Positions 1-8,015 of a DNA stretch of 64,000 bases are shown here, piece by piece. The stretch's first letter is position 1; every line of letters begins with the position of its first letter. Origin of the DNA: Nodosilinea sp. PGN35 (GTDB taxonomy: Bacteria > Cyanobacteriota > Cyanobacteriia > Phormidesmidales > Phormidesmidaceae); the NCBI RefSeq assembly GCF_029109325.1, contig NZ_JAQKQJ010000015.1, positions 278,133-342,132 on the forward strand, in the 5' to 3' direction. The position numbers were made by a program, and so were the translations under genes. Under the pieces are notes generated by a model, which was not told the DNA's origin, ran no database searches, and saw only the letters and a list, made by a program, of their open reading frames with translations.

Positions 1-392
1 GCGACACGCTGCAAGCGCAGGGCGATGTGCTGCAATTCCTCGACCAACGTAGCGAGGCGCTGGCGAACTACGAGCAGGCGTTGACCATTTATCGCGAGGT
101 CGGCGCTCGGCTCGGCGAAGCCAACACGCTTCAGGGATTGGGTGCTTTAAAGGACGATGTAGAGCAAGCCCTTGAAGCCTTTTTGGCAGCTCAGGAGATT
201 TATACCGCCATTGGGCACGACTACAGCCTGGGCCGCAACTTAGTTTTGTTTCTTGGCCCCGCCTATCTATCCCTTGGGCAAACTGACCAGGCCAAAGCTG
301 CCTTTCAAACTGCCGCCAACATTGGCGATCGCATTGGCTTTGAGCCGCTTACCCAATACGCCCAAGAGCAAATCAACCAAATACCTAGCTAA
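1..392 (+). CDS. TPR-repeat protein, 3' end only
   Basis: The reading frame is open from the window edge (first full codon at base 3) to a TAG at 390-392, so the gene starts upstream and only about 129 C-terminal codons are seen. The residues show tetratricopeptide repeats: alternating helices with A..Y..AL.I....G...GEAN.L..LG and a last unit ending Y.SLGQ.DQAKAAF. TPR arrays are protein-interaction scaffolds; in cyanobacteria this type, with the YREVG..LGEA signature, is often part of long TPR or CHAT-domain proteins. The upstream domain cannot be seen, so function is open. A repeat element begins four bases after the stop. Confidence 0.75.
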   Translation, partial: DTLQAQGDVLQFLDQRSEALANYEQALTIYREVGARLGEANTLQGLGALKDDVEQALEAFLAAQEIYTAIGHDYSLGRNLVLFLGPAYLSLGQTDQAKAAFQTAANIGDRIGFEPLTQYAQEQINQIPS

Positions 393-395
393 GCA

Positions 396-650
396 CCAGA
401 AACCGGGTTTCTCTGCCTCCAGCCCACCCCCCGCACCCCATCCCAGCAACCCGGTTTCTCTCCCCATCAGCATCCCCACCCCAGGTAGGGTGCTGTCGCG
501 GCCCCACCTACCCACGCAACCATCCCCCATCTGCTCGCTTGGCCGCACCGCACCGCTCACCCACATCAAGTTTCTCGACCTAGGTCAGCGGTGCATCCAG
601 ACCACCGCCACCGGGCTAACCCCTGGTGCATAGCGGCGATGCACCCTACG
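396..650. repeat. Dispersed intergenic repeat, copy R1
   Basis: This gene-free stretch (393-687) is mostly a repeat also present at 1482-1705. It starts with the near-palindrome AGAAACCGGGTTTCT (398-412), has an inverted partner (AACCCGGTTTCTC) about 40 bases later, then a hairpin-forming block (GGTAGGGTG near 484 against CCACCTACC near 503), and ends with GGTGCAT/ATGCACC (627-645). No coding potential is convincing. The element looks like a non-autonomous palindromic repeat. Confidence 0.75.
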
Positions 651-687
651 CTAGAAAAGGTCTCAAGAGCATCATCACCAACTCGCT

Positions 688-999
688 GTGCAAATTCTTG
701 TCGATTACCAGGGTCGCCAGATTCGGTTAACTGATGAAAGGTTAGCTCACATTCTTGAGCACCCTGAGATGGCTAGTATGGAAACAGCGATTCAAGAGGC
801 GCTTTCTAACCCAGAGGTCGTCAGGGTGTCTAAGACCGATGGCTCTGTCCACCTCTACTATCGCTACCATAAAGGCACTATTGTTGGCGACAAATGGCTC
901 TGCGTCGTCGTGAAATATCTAGACAACGATGCCTTTATCATCACCGCCTATTTGACCGACAAACTCAAGCAGGGAGAGCAACTATGGCCCAGTCTGTAA
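688..999 (+). CDS. BECR-fold-like nuclease toxin candidate (103 aa)
   Basis: Small protein starting at a GTG (688). It has a pattern I associate with cyanobacterial proteins of the phage Barnase/EndoU/ColicinE5-D/RelE-like (PBECR/DUF4258-like) type: RLTDERLAHILEHPEM near the start, YYRYHKGT.VGDKWLCVVVKY in the middle, and AFIITAYLTD...G..LWP at the end. The gene overlaps the next one, a DUF2283 gene, by 16 bp, so the two are probably cotranscribed. A toxin followed by a DUF2283 antitoxin is an inference from this arrangement. No catalytic residues can be assigned with certainty. It sits between two copies of an intergenic repeat, which suggests a mobile or accessory locus. Confidence 0.55.
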   Translation: MQILVDYQGRQIRLTDERLAHILEHPEMASMETAIQEALSNPEVVRVSKTDGSVHLYYRYHKGTIVGDKWLCVVVKYLDNDAFIITAYLTDKLKQGEQLWPSL

Positions 1000-1202
1000 A
1001 AATTTGGTTTGACCCCGAAGCTGACTTCCTCGAAGTGCTATTTTCAGACGCCCCGGGCTATCTGCGCGAAACCGACCACGACGCCATCATGGAACGGGTA
1101 GACGACCAGGGCAACATCTTGGGTTTTTCTGTACTCAGCGTTAGCAAACTCGCCAAAGAAAAACCCCTGTATGCCCAACTGATTGCACCCAATGCGGCTT
1201 AG
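984..1202 (+). CDS. DUF2283 family protein, probable antitoxin
   Basis: 72-residue protein beginning MAQSVKIWFDPEADFLEV, the usual opening of the DUF2283 family (short beta-rich proteins; Y/F-D-x-E-x-D-x-L-x-V/I core). I chose the ATG at 984 rather than an in-frame ATG at 894 because family similarity begins there and because it gives a 16-bp overlap with the preceding toxin-like gene. Family members are commonly encoded beside small RelE/BECR-like toxins and are assumed to be antitoxins. Acidic residues DHDAIMERVDDQGN follow in the middle. No DNA-binding domain is visible. Confidence 0.65.
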   Translation: MAQSVKIWFDPEADFLEVLFSDAPGYLRETDHDAIMERVDDQGNILGFSVLSVSKLAKEKPLYAQLIAPNAA

Positions 1203-1232
1203 TGTAAGCGGCTTACAGACGGAGGATTAGTC

Positions 1233-1457
1233 GTGAAAGACTACCACATCAATATCTTCTACAGCGACGAAGACGAAGGCTACATCGCCGATATCCCCGA
1301 CCTCAGCTACTGCTCCGCCTTTGGCGAAACCCCCCTAGAAGCCCTGCAAGAACTCAACCTGGCCAAGCAGGCCTGGCTAGACGCGGCCCAAGCCGAAGGC
1401 AAACCCATTCCGCCGCCCACCTACCGCCCCATCATCTACCAGCTCAAATCGGCTTAG
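1233..1457 (+). CDS. HicB-family antitoxin-like protein
   Basis: 74-residue protein starting at GTG 1233, with a good ribosome binding site GGAGGA at 1221-1226. The sequence follows the HicB partial RNase-H-like fold: YSDEDEGYIADIPDLSYCSAFGETPLEALQEL, then a helical end with a PIPPPTYRP tail. HicB proteins neutralise the HicA mRNA interferase and often autoregulate, but this short form has no C-terminal DNA-binding domain. No hicA gene (about 60-80 codons with a GHR motif) lies next to it, so it may be a solitary HicB as often found in cyanobacteria. The second copy of the repeat follows directly. Confidence 0.7.
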   Translation: MKDYHINIFYSDEDEGYIADIPDLSYCSAFGETPLEALQELNLAKQAWLDAAQAEGKPIPPPTYRPIIYQLKSA

Positions 1458-1481
1458 TCCCCTTGGGGCAGATTGCCATCG

Positions 1482-1705
1482 CCAGAAACCGGGTTTCTCC
1501 AAGAAACCCGGTTTCTCTCCGCATCAGCATCCCCGCCCCAGGTAGGGTGCTGTCGCGGCCCCACCTACCCATGCAACCATCTCCATCTCCCCGCTGGGCC
1601 GCACCGCACCGCTCACCCCCATCGGGTTTCGCTCTATAGGTCTACGGTGCATCCAAACCATTGCCACTGGGCAAACCCCTGGTACATAGCGGCGATGCAC
1701 CCTAC
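1482..1705. repeat. Dispersed intergenic repeat, copy R2
   Basis: Second copy, in the same orientation, of the element at 396-650. It shares the AGGTAGGGTGCTGTCGCGGC block, the GGCCGCACCGCACCGCTCA block and the end GCGGCGATGCACCCTAC. Here the AGAAACCGGGTTTCT motif (1484-1498) is followed after three bases by its inverted partner AGAAACCCGGTTTCT, making a compact hairpin; in R1 the two halves are about 40 bases apart. The copies differ by scattered substitutions and small indels, so they are not recent duplicates. Confidence 0.75.
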
Positions 1706-1756
1706 CACAAGCCAAACCGCACCCCCACCTATAATTGGGGAAAAACGGTAATCCGA

Positions 1757-1978
1757 ATGGATACAACCACACCTCTCAGCCACATACTGGAACGCAGCCC
1801 AGACAAAGTCAGCGGTGCCTGGGTGTTTCGCGGCACTCGCGTTCCTGTCGCCGCCCTCTTTGAAAACCTCAAGGATGGTGCCTCCCTCGATCAGTTTCTA
1901 GAATGGTTCCCTGGCGTCACCCGCGCCCAGGTAGAGGTACTTCATAGCTCTATTACCACGCGTACAGCGCCAGAGTAA
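1757..1978 (+). CDS. DUF433 family protein, antitoxin-like
   Basis: 73-residue protein starting at ATG 1757. DUF433 proteins have a short winged-helix-like fold with the motif G.WVFRGTRVPVAALFENLKDGASLDQFLEWFPGVTRAQV, clearly present here. Many are encoded just upstream of a DUF5615 (PIN-like) toxin and are treated as antitoxins. Here no DUF5615 gene follows; the next genes are another antitoxin-like protein and a PIN toxin. The tail after RAQVEVL (HSSITTRTAPE) does not look like the usual family ending, so the 3' end may be degraded or rearranged. An earlier in-frame start at 1661 would place the N terminus inside the repeat and is unlikely. Confidence 0.7.
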   Translation: MDTTTPLSHILERSPDKVSGAWVFRGTRVPVAALFENLKDGASLDQFLEWFPGVTRAQVEVLHSSITTRTAPE

Positions 1979-2011
1979 TATATCAAGCCGCTCTTTTTAT
2001 CGGTTACAACC

Positions 2012-2230
2012 ATGGAAATCATTGCCATTCAGGTCGATCAAGATGTTGCCAAAGCCTACCGCGAAGCCGCTCCTGCCGAGCAGCTCAGGATTCAGCAGAT
2101 CCTCAATAGTTGGCTAAAACAAACCATGAAGCGCCGACCCCTCGATGACATTATTCGCGATATGCAAGCCCAAGCCCAGGCCAACGGGCTAACCCCCGGC
2201 ATCCTGAGCGAAATCCTGGCAGATGACTAA
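2012..2230 (+). CDS. Small antitoxin-like protein preceding PIN toxin
   Basis: 72-residue protein with a short beta strand (MEIIAIQVDQDVAKAYREA) followed by helices, similar in layout to cyanobacterial antitoxins paired with COG1569 PIN toxins. The stretch LDDIIRDMQAQAQANGLTPGILSEIL is typical of toxin-neutralising C termini (R-D-M...A...GLTPEIL.E.L). Its stop overlaps the start of the PIN gene by 8 bp (2223-2230), a common antitoxin-toxin arrangement that couples translation. No recognised DNA-binding motif is clear. With the toxin truncated, it may now be an orphan. Confidence 0.6.
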   Translation: MEIIAIQVDQDVAKAYREAAPAEQLRIQQILNSWLKQTMKRRPLDDIIRDMQAQAQANGLTPGILSEILADD

Positions 2231-3035
2231 TGTAAGGGTTGTGATAGACACCAACACCCTGGTCAGTGGCATTTTGATCGCAGCATCGGTGCCAGACCTA
2301 GCCGTTCAAAGAGCCAGAGCACTGGGCACTTTGCTCTTTTCTAACGCAACCTTCGATGAATTGAGCCAAGTCATTTTGCGCCCTAAGTTTGACAAGTACG
2401 TCTCTGTTGAAGTCAGAGCCGAATTCATTGCCCGCCTTAATGAAACGTCAGAACAGGTCAACATTCGAGAAAAAATCGCCATCTGCCGTGACCCTAAGGA
2501 TGATCGGTTCCTTGAGGTAGCCGCTAATGGTAACGCAGACTGGATAATCACTCTTCATACGTCACACCGTAGGGGCAAACGGCGTTTGCCCCGCCCAGTT
2601 CAGGGTCACCACCAAATACCCCGCAGGGCGAATGCCATAAAGCCTTTGGCTAGGCTGCGCCAACGCCCTTACAGTTCAACCATCCCGACCATTCTCCCAA
2701 TCCTCGCGCAGCAGGCCGTAGAGCACCACATCGCGGTACACGCCCCACTTGGGCGTTTGCCGCCGCCGGTAGCCCTCCTGCACCAGGCCCAGCTTTTCCA
2801 ATACCCGGCCCGAGGCGGGGTTGTCGCCAAAGCGCACCGCATTGACGCGGTTCAGCCCCAGGGTGCTAAAGCCAAACTCCACAACGGCGGCCCCGGCTTC
2901 GGTCGCATAGCCCTGGCCCCAGTAGGGTCGCCCGATCCAATAGCCCAGCTCTGCCATGTTGTAGGCCGGGTACAGAGCCAGCCCCACCGAACCGCAGAGG
3001 GTGCCCTCCGGCAGCGTAATGGCCCAGTTGATTGA
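2223..3035 (+). pseudogene. PIN-domain toxin (COG1569 type), 3'-truncated
   Basis: The first 111 codons (to about 2556) match the putative PIN-family toxin group: VVIDTNTLVSGIL with the first catalytic Asp, AT.DEL.QV at strand 2, RPKFDKYVS, and CRDPKDDRFLEVA..G.ADWIITL with the second acidic cluster. Intact members continue with a GDKDLL-type third acidic site and about 20 more residues. Here the frame changes abruptly into an unrelated proline/arginine-rich stretch exactly where a hairpin repeat begins (2569-2595), and then runs to 3035 antisense to an acetyltransferase gene. I read this as loss of the 3' end, leaving a PIN domain without its last metal ligand. A translated read-through product cannot be excluded. 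Confidence 0.65.
2569..2595. repeat. Hairpin repeat GTAGGGGCAAAC...
   Basis: GGGGCAAAC (2572-2580) and GTTTGCCCC (2584-2592) form a 9-bp stem with a GGC loop, preceded by GTA. This is a palindromic repeat type common in cyanobacterial intergenic DNA; related elements occur at 15138-15164 and 15585-15610. It lies right at the break point of the PIN gene. Confidence 0.65.
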
Positions 3036-3239
3036 CTTTTTCTCGGCCCAGGCCGCTGACCGTTGGCTAATCCACTCCTCTGCCTCGGCTGCGCTGTAGG
3101 GATGGGGGATAGAGAGGGTATTTTCGGCGACGGCTCTGTCTCCCGCCAGCGCCACCACCGCCAACCCATCGGCCAGCCCAAACGGCCTCAGCACCAGCCG
3201 CGCCGTATACAAAACTGGCTGCTCACTCGGTAAATCCAT
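2676..3239 (-). CDS. GNAT family N-acetyltransferase (RimJ/RimL type)
   Basis: 187-residue protein of the GNAT_3 group (ribosomal-protein-alanine or small-molecule N-acetyltransferases using acetyl-CoA). Visible family features: TARLVLRPF at residues 13-21, GSVGLAL (strand 4), ELGYWIGRPYWGQGYATEA containing the acetyl-CoA pyrophosphate-binding Q/R-x-x-G-x-G/A segment, and LNRVNAVRFGDNPASGRVLEKLGLVQEG, the standard C-terminal half. Start ATG at 3239 has CGGAG just upstream. Substrate cannot be told from sequence. The truncated PIN frame overlaps it on the other strand; this gene is the real one because the family match spans its full length. Confidence 0.88.
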   Translation of the reverse strand: MDLPSEQPVLYTARLVLRPFGLADGLAVVALAGDRAVAENTLSIPHPYSAAEAEEWISQRSAAWAEKKSINWAITLPEGTLCGSVGLALYPAYNMAELGYWIGRPYWGQGYATEAGAAVVEFGFSTLGLNRVNAVRFGDNPASGRVLEKLGLVQEGYRRRQTPKWGVYRDVVLYGLLREDWENGRDG

Positions 3240-3292
3240 AAACTCCGGGCAGGACGCTCACCGCTCCACTCAACCCTCTGCCAGTGGCGTCA

Positions 3293-3331
3293 ACTCCACT
3301 CCCTACTCCCTACCCCTTCACTCCCCACTCC
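3293..3331. repeat. Pyrimidine-rich short tandem repeat
   Basis: Degenerate tandem CTCCCTAC/CTCCAC units between the MBOAT gene end and the acetyltransferase start. Similar tracts occur at 41703-41750 and, as the complementary purine form, at 58348-58425 and inside the HerA-like gene. They resemble the short tandemly repeated sequences known from cyanobacteria. Confidence 0.5.
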
Positions 3332-3339
3332 CAGCCAGC

Positions 3340-4821
3340 CTAGAAGTCGAAATAAATATACGGCAACGTCTCCGCCGGAGCCAGCAGCCAGGCTAGCAGG
3401 CTAAACAGGGGCACCAGCAGCAGCTTCACCGGCCAGCTCAGCTCCAGCTTAAAGCCCCGCTTGACCATGTAGGCCCCGGCCATCAGCCCCACCACGCCCC
3501 AGAGCAGCAGCAGCAGTTGCGTGTAGGTAAAGCCCAGCGATTCTAGGTAGACCAGCTGGCTGAATTGGGCATCGGAGGGGGTACCCCAGGCTCGCTGTAG
3601 AGCCAGGGTGTAGCGATCGGGCTCGGGCAGCCGAAAGAACAGCCAGCTGGCAAACACCAGCGCCTGGGTCAGCAGCCAGCCCAGCACCGTGCCCGGCAGC
3701 GTACTCCAGAGGGCCTTTAGTCTGGGCACCGCTTTGCTGCTCGCCTGGGTGAGGCGATGCACCACTAGCCCCGCCCCGTGGATCGCACCCCAGATCAAAA
3801 AGCCCCAGTTGTTGCCGTGCCAGATGCCCGCGATCACCATTACCGTCAGCAGGTTGAAACAGGTGCGCACCAGCCCCCGCCGCGACCCGCCCAGGGGAAA
3901 GTACAGGTAGTTGCGCAGCCAGTCGCCCAGGGTCATGTGCCAGCGTCGCCAAAAGTCGGCCAGGCTGGTGGTGAAGTAGGGGGCATCAAAATTTTGGGGC
4001 AGGGTGATGCCCATCAGCAGGGCGCTACCGCGGGCGATATTGACGTAGGCGCTGAAGTCGAGGTAGAGCTGCAGGCCGTAGGCAAAGGTGGCCAGCCAGA
4101 TGTCGGCGCTGCCCGCCCGCTCCAGGTTGTCAAAGCTGAGGTTGACCAAAATGGCGATGTGGTCGGCAATCAGCAGCTTTTTAACCGCCCCGTAGGCGAT
4201 CAGCCACAGCCCCTCGACGGCGGTATTGAGGCCCGGCGGCTTTTGCTGCTCAACCTGGTCGATGAAGGGGTGAAAGCGAGTGATGGGGCCAGAGATCAGC
4301 TTGGGAAAGTAGAGCTTGTAGGCGGCAAAGTCAGAGAAGTTGAGCGCCGCTGGTGACCCCCGGTACACATCCACCAGGTAGGCAATGCACTCAAAGACAA
4401 AGAAGCTCAGCCCCAGGGGCATGATGATCTGCGTCAGGGTGTTGTTGGGGGCGGTGGGCAGCTCTAGCCCCAGCCAGCGCAGCAGCCCCTCGGCATACTT
4501 AAAGCCCACCAGCAGCAGCACGTTGATGGCAATGCCCAGCCACAGCAGGCGGGTGCGGCGCTGGTTCCAGCCCCGTTCGGCCATCTGCCAGCGGGGGTTG
4601 GGGATGCGCCAGTCGAGGGGGGCAGCGATCGCATTGCCGATCAAAAACGTCGCGATCAGCAGCGCCACCATCAGCAGCAGATACTGCACCTGAATCGAGG
4701 CGTAGAATATCAGGCTGGCCACCACCAGCAGCCACAGCCGCGCCTGGAGCGACTCCAGGGTCCAAAACACGCCGACGACGCTGAGCAAAAACAGGGCATA
4801 GACCAGGGAGGGCAGGGTCAT
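3340..4821 (-). CDS. MBOAT family O-acyltransferase (AlgI/DltB-like)
   Basis: 493-residue polytopic membrane protein of the MBOAT family. Several hydrophobic helices open the protein; then come the signature blocks PLGLSFFVFECIAYLVDVYRG, KLYFPKLISGPITRF, DFSAYVNIARGSALLMGITLPQNF, DFWRRWHMTLGDWLRNYLY.P and IAGIWHGNNWGFLIWGAIHG. The His in WHG (about residue 333) is the conserved catalytic one. AlgI and DltB relatives move acyl groups through the membrane to polysaccharide or teichoic acid carriers. The start codon overlaps the stop of the upstream 1065-codon gene by 4 bp (ATGA), so the two are translationally coupled and likely act as a pair. Substrate unknown; exopolysaccharide acetylation is an inference. 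Confidence 0.9.
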   Translation of the reverse strand: MTLPSLVYALFLLSVVGVFWTLESLQARLWLLVVASLIFYASIQVQYLLLMVALLIATFLIGNAIAAPLDWRIPNPRWQMAERGWNQRRTRLLWLGIAINVLLLVGFKYAEGLLRWLGLELPTAPNNTLTQIIMPLGLSFFVFECIAYLVDVYRGSPAALNFSDFAAYKLYFPKLISGPITRFHPFIDQVEQQKPPGLNTAVEGLWLIAYGAVKKLLIADHIAILVNLSFDNLERAGSADIWLATFAYGLQLYLDFSAYVNIARGSALLMGITLPQNFDAPYFTTSLADFWRRWHMTLGDWLRNYLYFPLGGSRRGLVRTCFNLLTVMVIAGIWHGNNWGFLIWGAIHGAGLVVHRLTQASSKAVPRLKALWSTLPGTVLGWLLTQALVFASWLFFRLPEPDRYTLALQRAWGTPSDAQFSQLVYLESLGFTYTQLLLLLWGVVGLMAGAYMVKRGFKLELSWPVKLLLVPLFSLLAWLLAPAETLPYIYFDF

Positions 4822-7800
4822 GGGATGGCGGGGGGCGCAGGGGGCGCAGCAGGGCGGGGCCAGGAGATCAAGGGGTCTTGCCCCAGCTGGCTAGAGACCT
4901 GGTACGCGCCGTAGCGGTTCAGGTGGCTGGGGTCGGAGAAGTAGTCGTAGCGGTTGGGCCAGAGTTGGGCAAAGTCGCGGAAGAGAAAGCCGGTTTCGCT
5001 GGTAGAAAGTCTGAGCATGTGCTGCAAAAACTCAGCTTCAGCATCTCGCCGATAGTCGTCGAGGTATTCGTCGGTGAGGGGGGTGTTGATGAACACGATG
5101 GGAATGCCCTGGGCCTGGGTGAAGTCGAGCAGGGTGGCAAAGGCATCGACCTGCTGCCCCTCCAGGCGAAAGCTGTCATAGTCGCCGTCGTAGCGGCCTG
5201 AAACGCGGGCAAAATCCTGGTAGTAGGTGGCGGGGTTAAACCGCACCGACAGGGCCAAAAAGCCGTCGAAGTCGATGGTGCTGCCCTCGGGCATGGCGGC
5301 GTCGAGGGCCTCGGGGCTGGCGTTGGGGGCGCTGGGGGTGGCGGCCATCAGCCGCTGCTGAAACCAGCCCTTGAGCCGATCGCGATCGGCATGCACTGCC
5401 GAGATGTTGGACAGTCGGTCGCTCAGCCACTCGTCCATGGCGGCGTAGCTATTGGGCAGCGACCCGGCGGGAGTGGCGGGGCTGCCAACGGCGTCATCGT
5501 CTGGGGTGGCGACGACCTCGACCTCCTGGGCGCGGCGGTTGGCCACCTCCCGATAGCCGGGGGAGGCGGCAATGGCATTGTAGGTGGCATCGACCCGGCC
5601 ACTGTTAAAGGCCCGCGCCCCGTCAGCCCAGATAATCAGTCGAGGCAGCTGGTCGGGCTCTAGCACCTGACGAATCACCAGGTCAACGACCTGGGCGGTG
5701 GCCCCGTTGATGCCAAAGTTAAAGACGCTGACGCCCTCGTAGCCGATCGCCGCCAGCTCTCGGCGCAGGGCCACCGGGTCTACCCCCCGCAGCGCGCGGG
5801 AGCTGCCCACAATCATCACATCCGGGGGGCCTGACTGCTCCAGGCGCTGGTAGTAGAGGGCCAGCTTTTCGTTCATCTGGTCGCTGTTAAAGCTGGAGAA
5901 CGCGGCCTGGTTGACCAGGGCATCGATGGCGACGATGGGCTGGCTGGGGCTAGTGGCCAGGGCTTGGCTGCCCCCGTCGCCATTGATGCCGTCGCCGTTG
6001 GTGGAGTCGCTGGTAAAGCCACCCTCGCCCCAGCCGCTGTCGCGGTTTTGGGAGCCGGGCCAGTCGAGCTGGGCCAGGTCGTCGGCCAGGGGGTCGCGGG
6101 GGGGCGGGGCGACGGGCAGGGCAATGTCTTCGGCCTTGGCCTGCTGGCTGGGCGGGGTGACGATCTGCCCCAGCAGCCAGTCCAGCTGGAGGGCGACCAG
6201 CACACCCACGGCAGCCCAAACCACGGCAATTTTAAGGCCGTCGGAGCGCCCCAGGTCGGCGAGGCTCTCAACGCTATCGCCCAGGTTTTCTGGGGTGGCG
6301 CTGGTCAACAGCTGCGATCGCAGCAGCCATTGACGGCCCTGGGTCAGTACGTCCTGCACCCACTGGCCGAGGGCCATATCGTCATCGTCATCGAAGTCGG
6401 CGGCGGTGACGGGGGCGTCGGGCCGCACCAGCAGCTCGTTGACATAGGAGTCTGAGGCGGTGAACTCGGGGGTGGCCTCGGGCACCAGACGGCGACGGGT
6501 CAAAAAGTCTTGGCCAAAGGTCCAGGCGGGCTGCGACTGCCCCGAGCGCCGACCGTAGATGCGCACCCCCTCAATGCCCATGGGGCTGAGGGCCAGCAGA
6601 TACTGGTTGATCGGCGGGGCCACCAGACGACGGCGGGGAGCCACCGGGCCATCCACCATGACGTGCAGCAGTCCGTCGCGCAGCAGCAGCTGCACCCGCT
6701 GCCCGCCCGTGGCCAGGCGGTCGTCGAGGCTGGGGTTAAGCAGCCGGGTGAGCAAAAAGGCGATCGCGGGCAGGTCGCCGGTCTGCCCCAGGTACTCGGG
6801 GGGGTCGGCCAGGGCGCTGTGCTCGGCGGCGGGCAGGTCGAGGTAGTGCACCCAGGCGGGTGTAGCGTCGGCCCCAGCTTGACCATAGATCACCGCTCGG
6901 GGAATGCCCTGGGGCGCGAGGTCGGTGAGGGGGGTAGCGAGGGCTTCTAGCACCGCTTCCTTGGCCTCTAGTCCCTCGGCCTGCTGGGTGTCGTGGTCGC
7001 CGCTCTGGGGCGAGCAGATCAGGTGCAGAGTGCCGTTGGTGAGTTCGGCGGTGACGCCCAGGTGCCAGCTGGCCACCGCCGCCGAGAGCAGCCGGGCGAT
7101 CGCGTCGGTGTCGCCCCATCGGCCCCACTCCCGCAGCATTTCCTCCGGCGGGGTGAGGTCGATGCGCAGGCTCCAGTCGGGCTTGGTCTCGCCCCGCACC
7201 TGAAGCAGCAGCACGGCGTCTTTAAACTGGGTGAGCTGGAGCTGGCGCAGCCGCTCCGCCGTGGGGCGGGCGATCAGCGAAGGGTCGGGGCTGTAGGTGG
7301 CCTCACAGAGAATCCACAGGCGCGAAATGGTGGTGTCGGTGCCCGCGCCTTCGCCGTCTGGCACCTCACCGCCCTCGCCGTGGCCGTCGTCGGCCAGGCG
7401 CGACGCAATCCCCACCGGAATCGCCATCCGGTGCAGGTGGGCCGTACCCGGTATGGCCTTGATGCTCACCCACACCCCCACATCCAGAGTGCTGAGGGTC
7501 TCACTCAGGTACCAGGCGATCGCCTCGGGGTCGCCCTTGCGGGCCAAACTCAGGTTCGACATCACGATCGCGCCGCTGCCGCCCTCGCCCCCCAGCGCCG
7601 ACTGCCCCTGGTTGTACTGCTCCAGCAGCGACTGGGTGGCCCGGATGTCGGCCTCGTCCTGGTTTTCCAGCACCAGCTGGGCCAGGTGCCGCTCCAGCCG
7701 GTTGAGGTAGATGGGGGCCGTCCAGTCGGGGGTGGGGTTGCCCTCCAGGCGGCTGTAGACGTACAGCTGATACACCTGGGGGTAGTGCTGGCCCACCAGA

Positions 7801-8015
7801 TGGTCGCCGCCTTCGATCAGCGATCGCACCAGCTTCAGCAGCACCGCCGACTGATCTAGGGCCGTCGGGGTCTCACACAGCACGTGGAGAATGTTGCCCC
7901 GCAGCTTGATGTGCAGCTCTGCGGTGGGCAACCCCATGGCCTGCTTCAGCCAGCCCAGCACGGTGGCCGCTGGTGAGTTGGGGCTAAGGGTGGGGTTGGG
8001 TAGAGACACAGGCAT
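4818..8015 (-). CDS. DUF1574-like membrane-anchored SGNH protein with N-terminal repeats
   Basis: 1065-residue protein. Residues about 14-98, 161-281, 301-388 and 413-499 are four diverged copies of a roughly 90-120 residue unit: GD..AIA.LL, a strand pair around G.LHL.C, and an end of the form YGR..G...P.W. One transmembrane helix follows near 594-616. The C-terminal part (about 690-1050) is DUF1574/AlgJ-DltD-like: MIVGSSRALRG (SGNH block I, near 733), FNFGINGATA, LIIWADGARAF, and YFSDPSHLNRYGA with the D-x-x-H pair near the end. This suggests an extracytoplasmic esterase/acyltransferase-like domain working with the MBOAT protein encoded 4 bp into its end. What the cytosolic repeats bind is unknown. 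Both genes are very GC-rich with long antisense shadow frames. Confidence 0.82.
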   Translation of the reverse strand: MPVSLPNPTLSPNSPAATVLGWLKQAMGLPTAELHIKLRGNILHVLCETPTALDQSAVLLKLVRSLIEGGDHLVGQHYPQVYQLYVYSRLEGNPTPDWTAPIYLNRLERHLAQLVLENQDEADIRATQSLLEQYNQGQSALGGEGGSGAIVMSNLSLARKGDPEAIAWYLSETLSTLDVGVWVSIKAIPGTAHLHRMAIPVGIASRLADDGHGEGGEVPDGEGAGTDTTISRLWILCEATYSPDPSLIARPTAERLRQLQLTQFKDAVLLLQVRGETKPDWSLRIDLTPPEEMLREWGRWGDTDAIARLLSAAVASWHLGVTAELTNGTLHLICSPQSGDHDTQQAEGLEAKEAVLEALATPLTDLAPQGIPRAVIYGQAGADATPAWVHYLDLPAAEHSALADPPEYLGQTGDLPAIAFLLTRLLNPSLDDRLATGGQRVQLLLRDGLLHVMVDGPVAPRRRLVAPPINQYLLALSPMGIEGVRIYGRRSGQSQPAWTFGQDFLTRRRLVPEATPEFTASDSYVNELLVRPDAPVTAADFDDDDDMALGQWVQDVLTQGRQWLLRSQLLTSATPENLGDSVESLADLGRSDGLKIAVVWAAVGVLVALQLDWLLGQIVTPPSQQAKAEDIALPVAPPPRDPLADDLAQLDWPGSQNRDSGWGEGGFTSDSTNGDGINGDGGSQALATSPSQPIVAIDALVNQAAFSSFNSDQMNEKLALYYQRLEQSGPPDVMIVGSSRALRGVDPVALRRELAAIGYEGVSVFNFGINGATAQVVDLVIRQVLEPDQLPRLIIWADGARAFNSGRVDATYNAIAASPGYREVANRRAQEVEVVATPDDDAVGSPATPAGSLPNSYAAMDEWLSDRLSNISAVHADRDRLKGWFQQRLMAATPSAPNASPEALDAAMPEGSTIDFDGFLALSVRFNPATYYQDFARVSGRYDGDYDSFRLEGQQVDAFATLLDFTQAQGIPIVFINTPLTDEYLDDYRRDAEAEFLQHMLRLSTSETGFLFRDFAQLWPNRYDYFSDPSHLNRYGAYQVSSQLGQDPLISWPRPAAPPAPPAIP

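Noticed and set aside
253..633. 126-codon frame through repeat R1 (and a similar one through R2 at 1473-1751)
   Set aside because: Pro/Thr/Ser-rich translation of a non-coding repeat; the two repeat copies do not preserve a common frame.
6993..7859. 288-codon frame antisense to the DUF1574-like gene
   Set aside because: Long antisense frames are common in this GC-rich DNA; no motif was seen, and the opposite frame has internal repeats and an SGNH domain.
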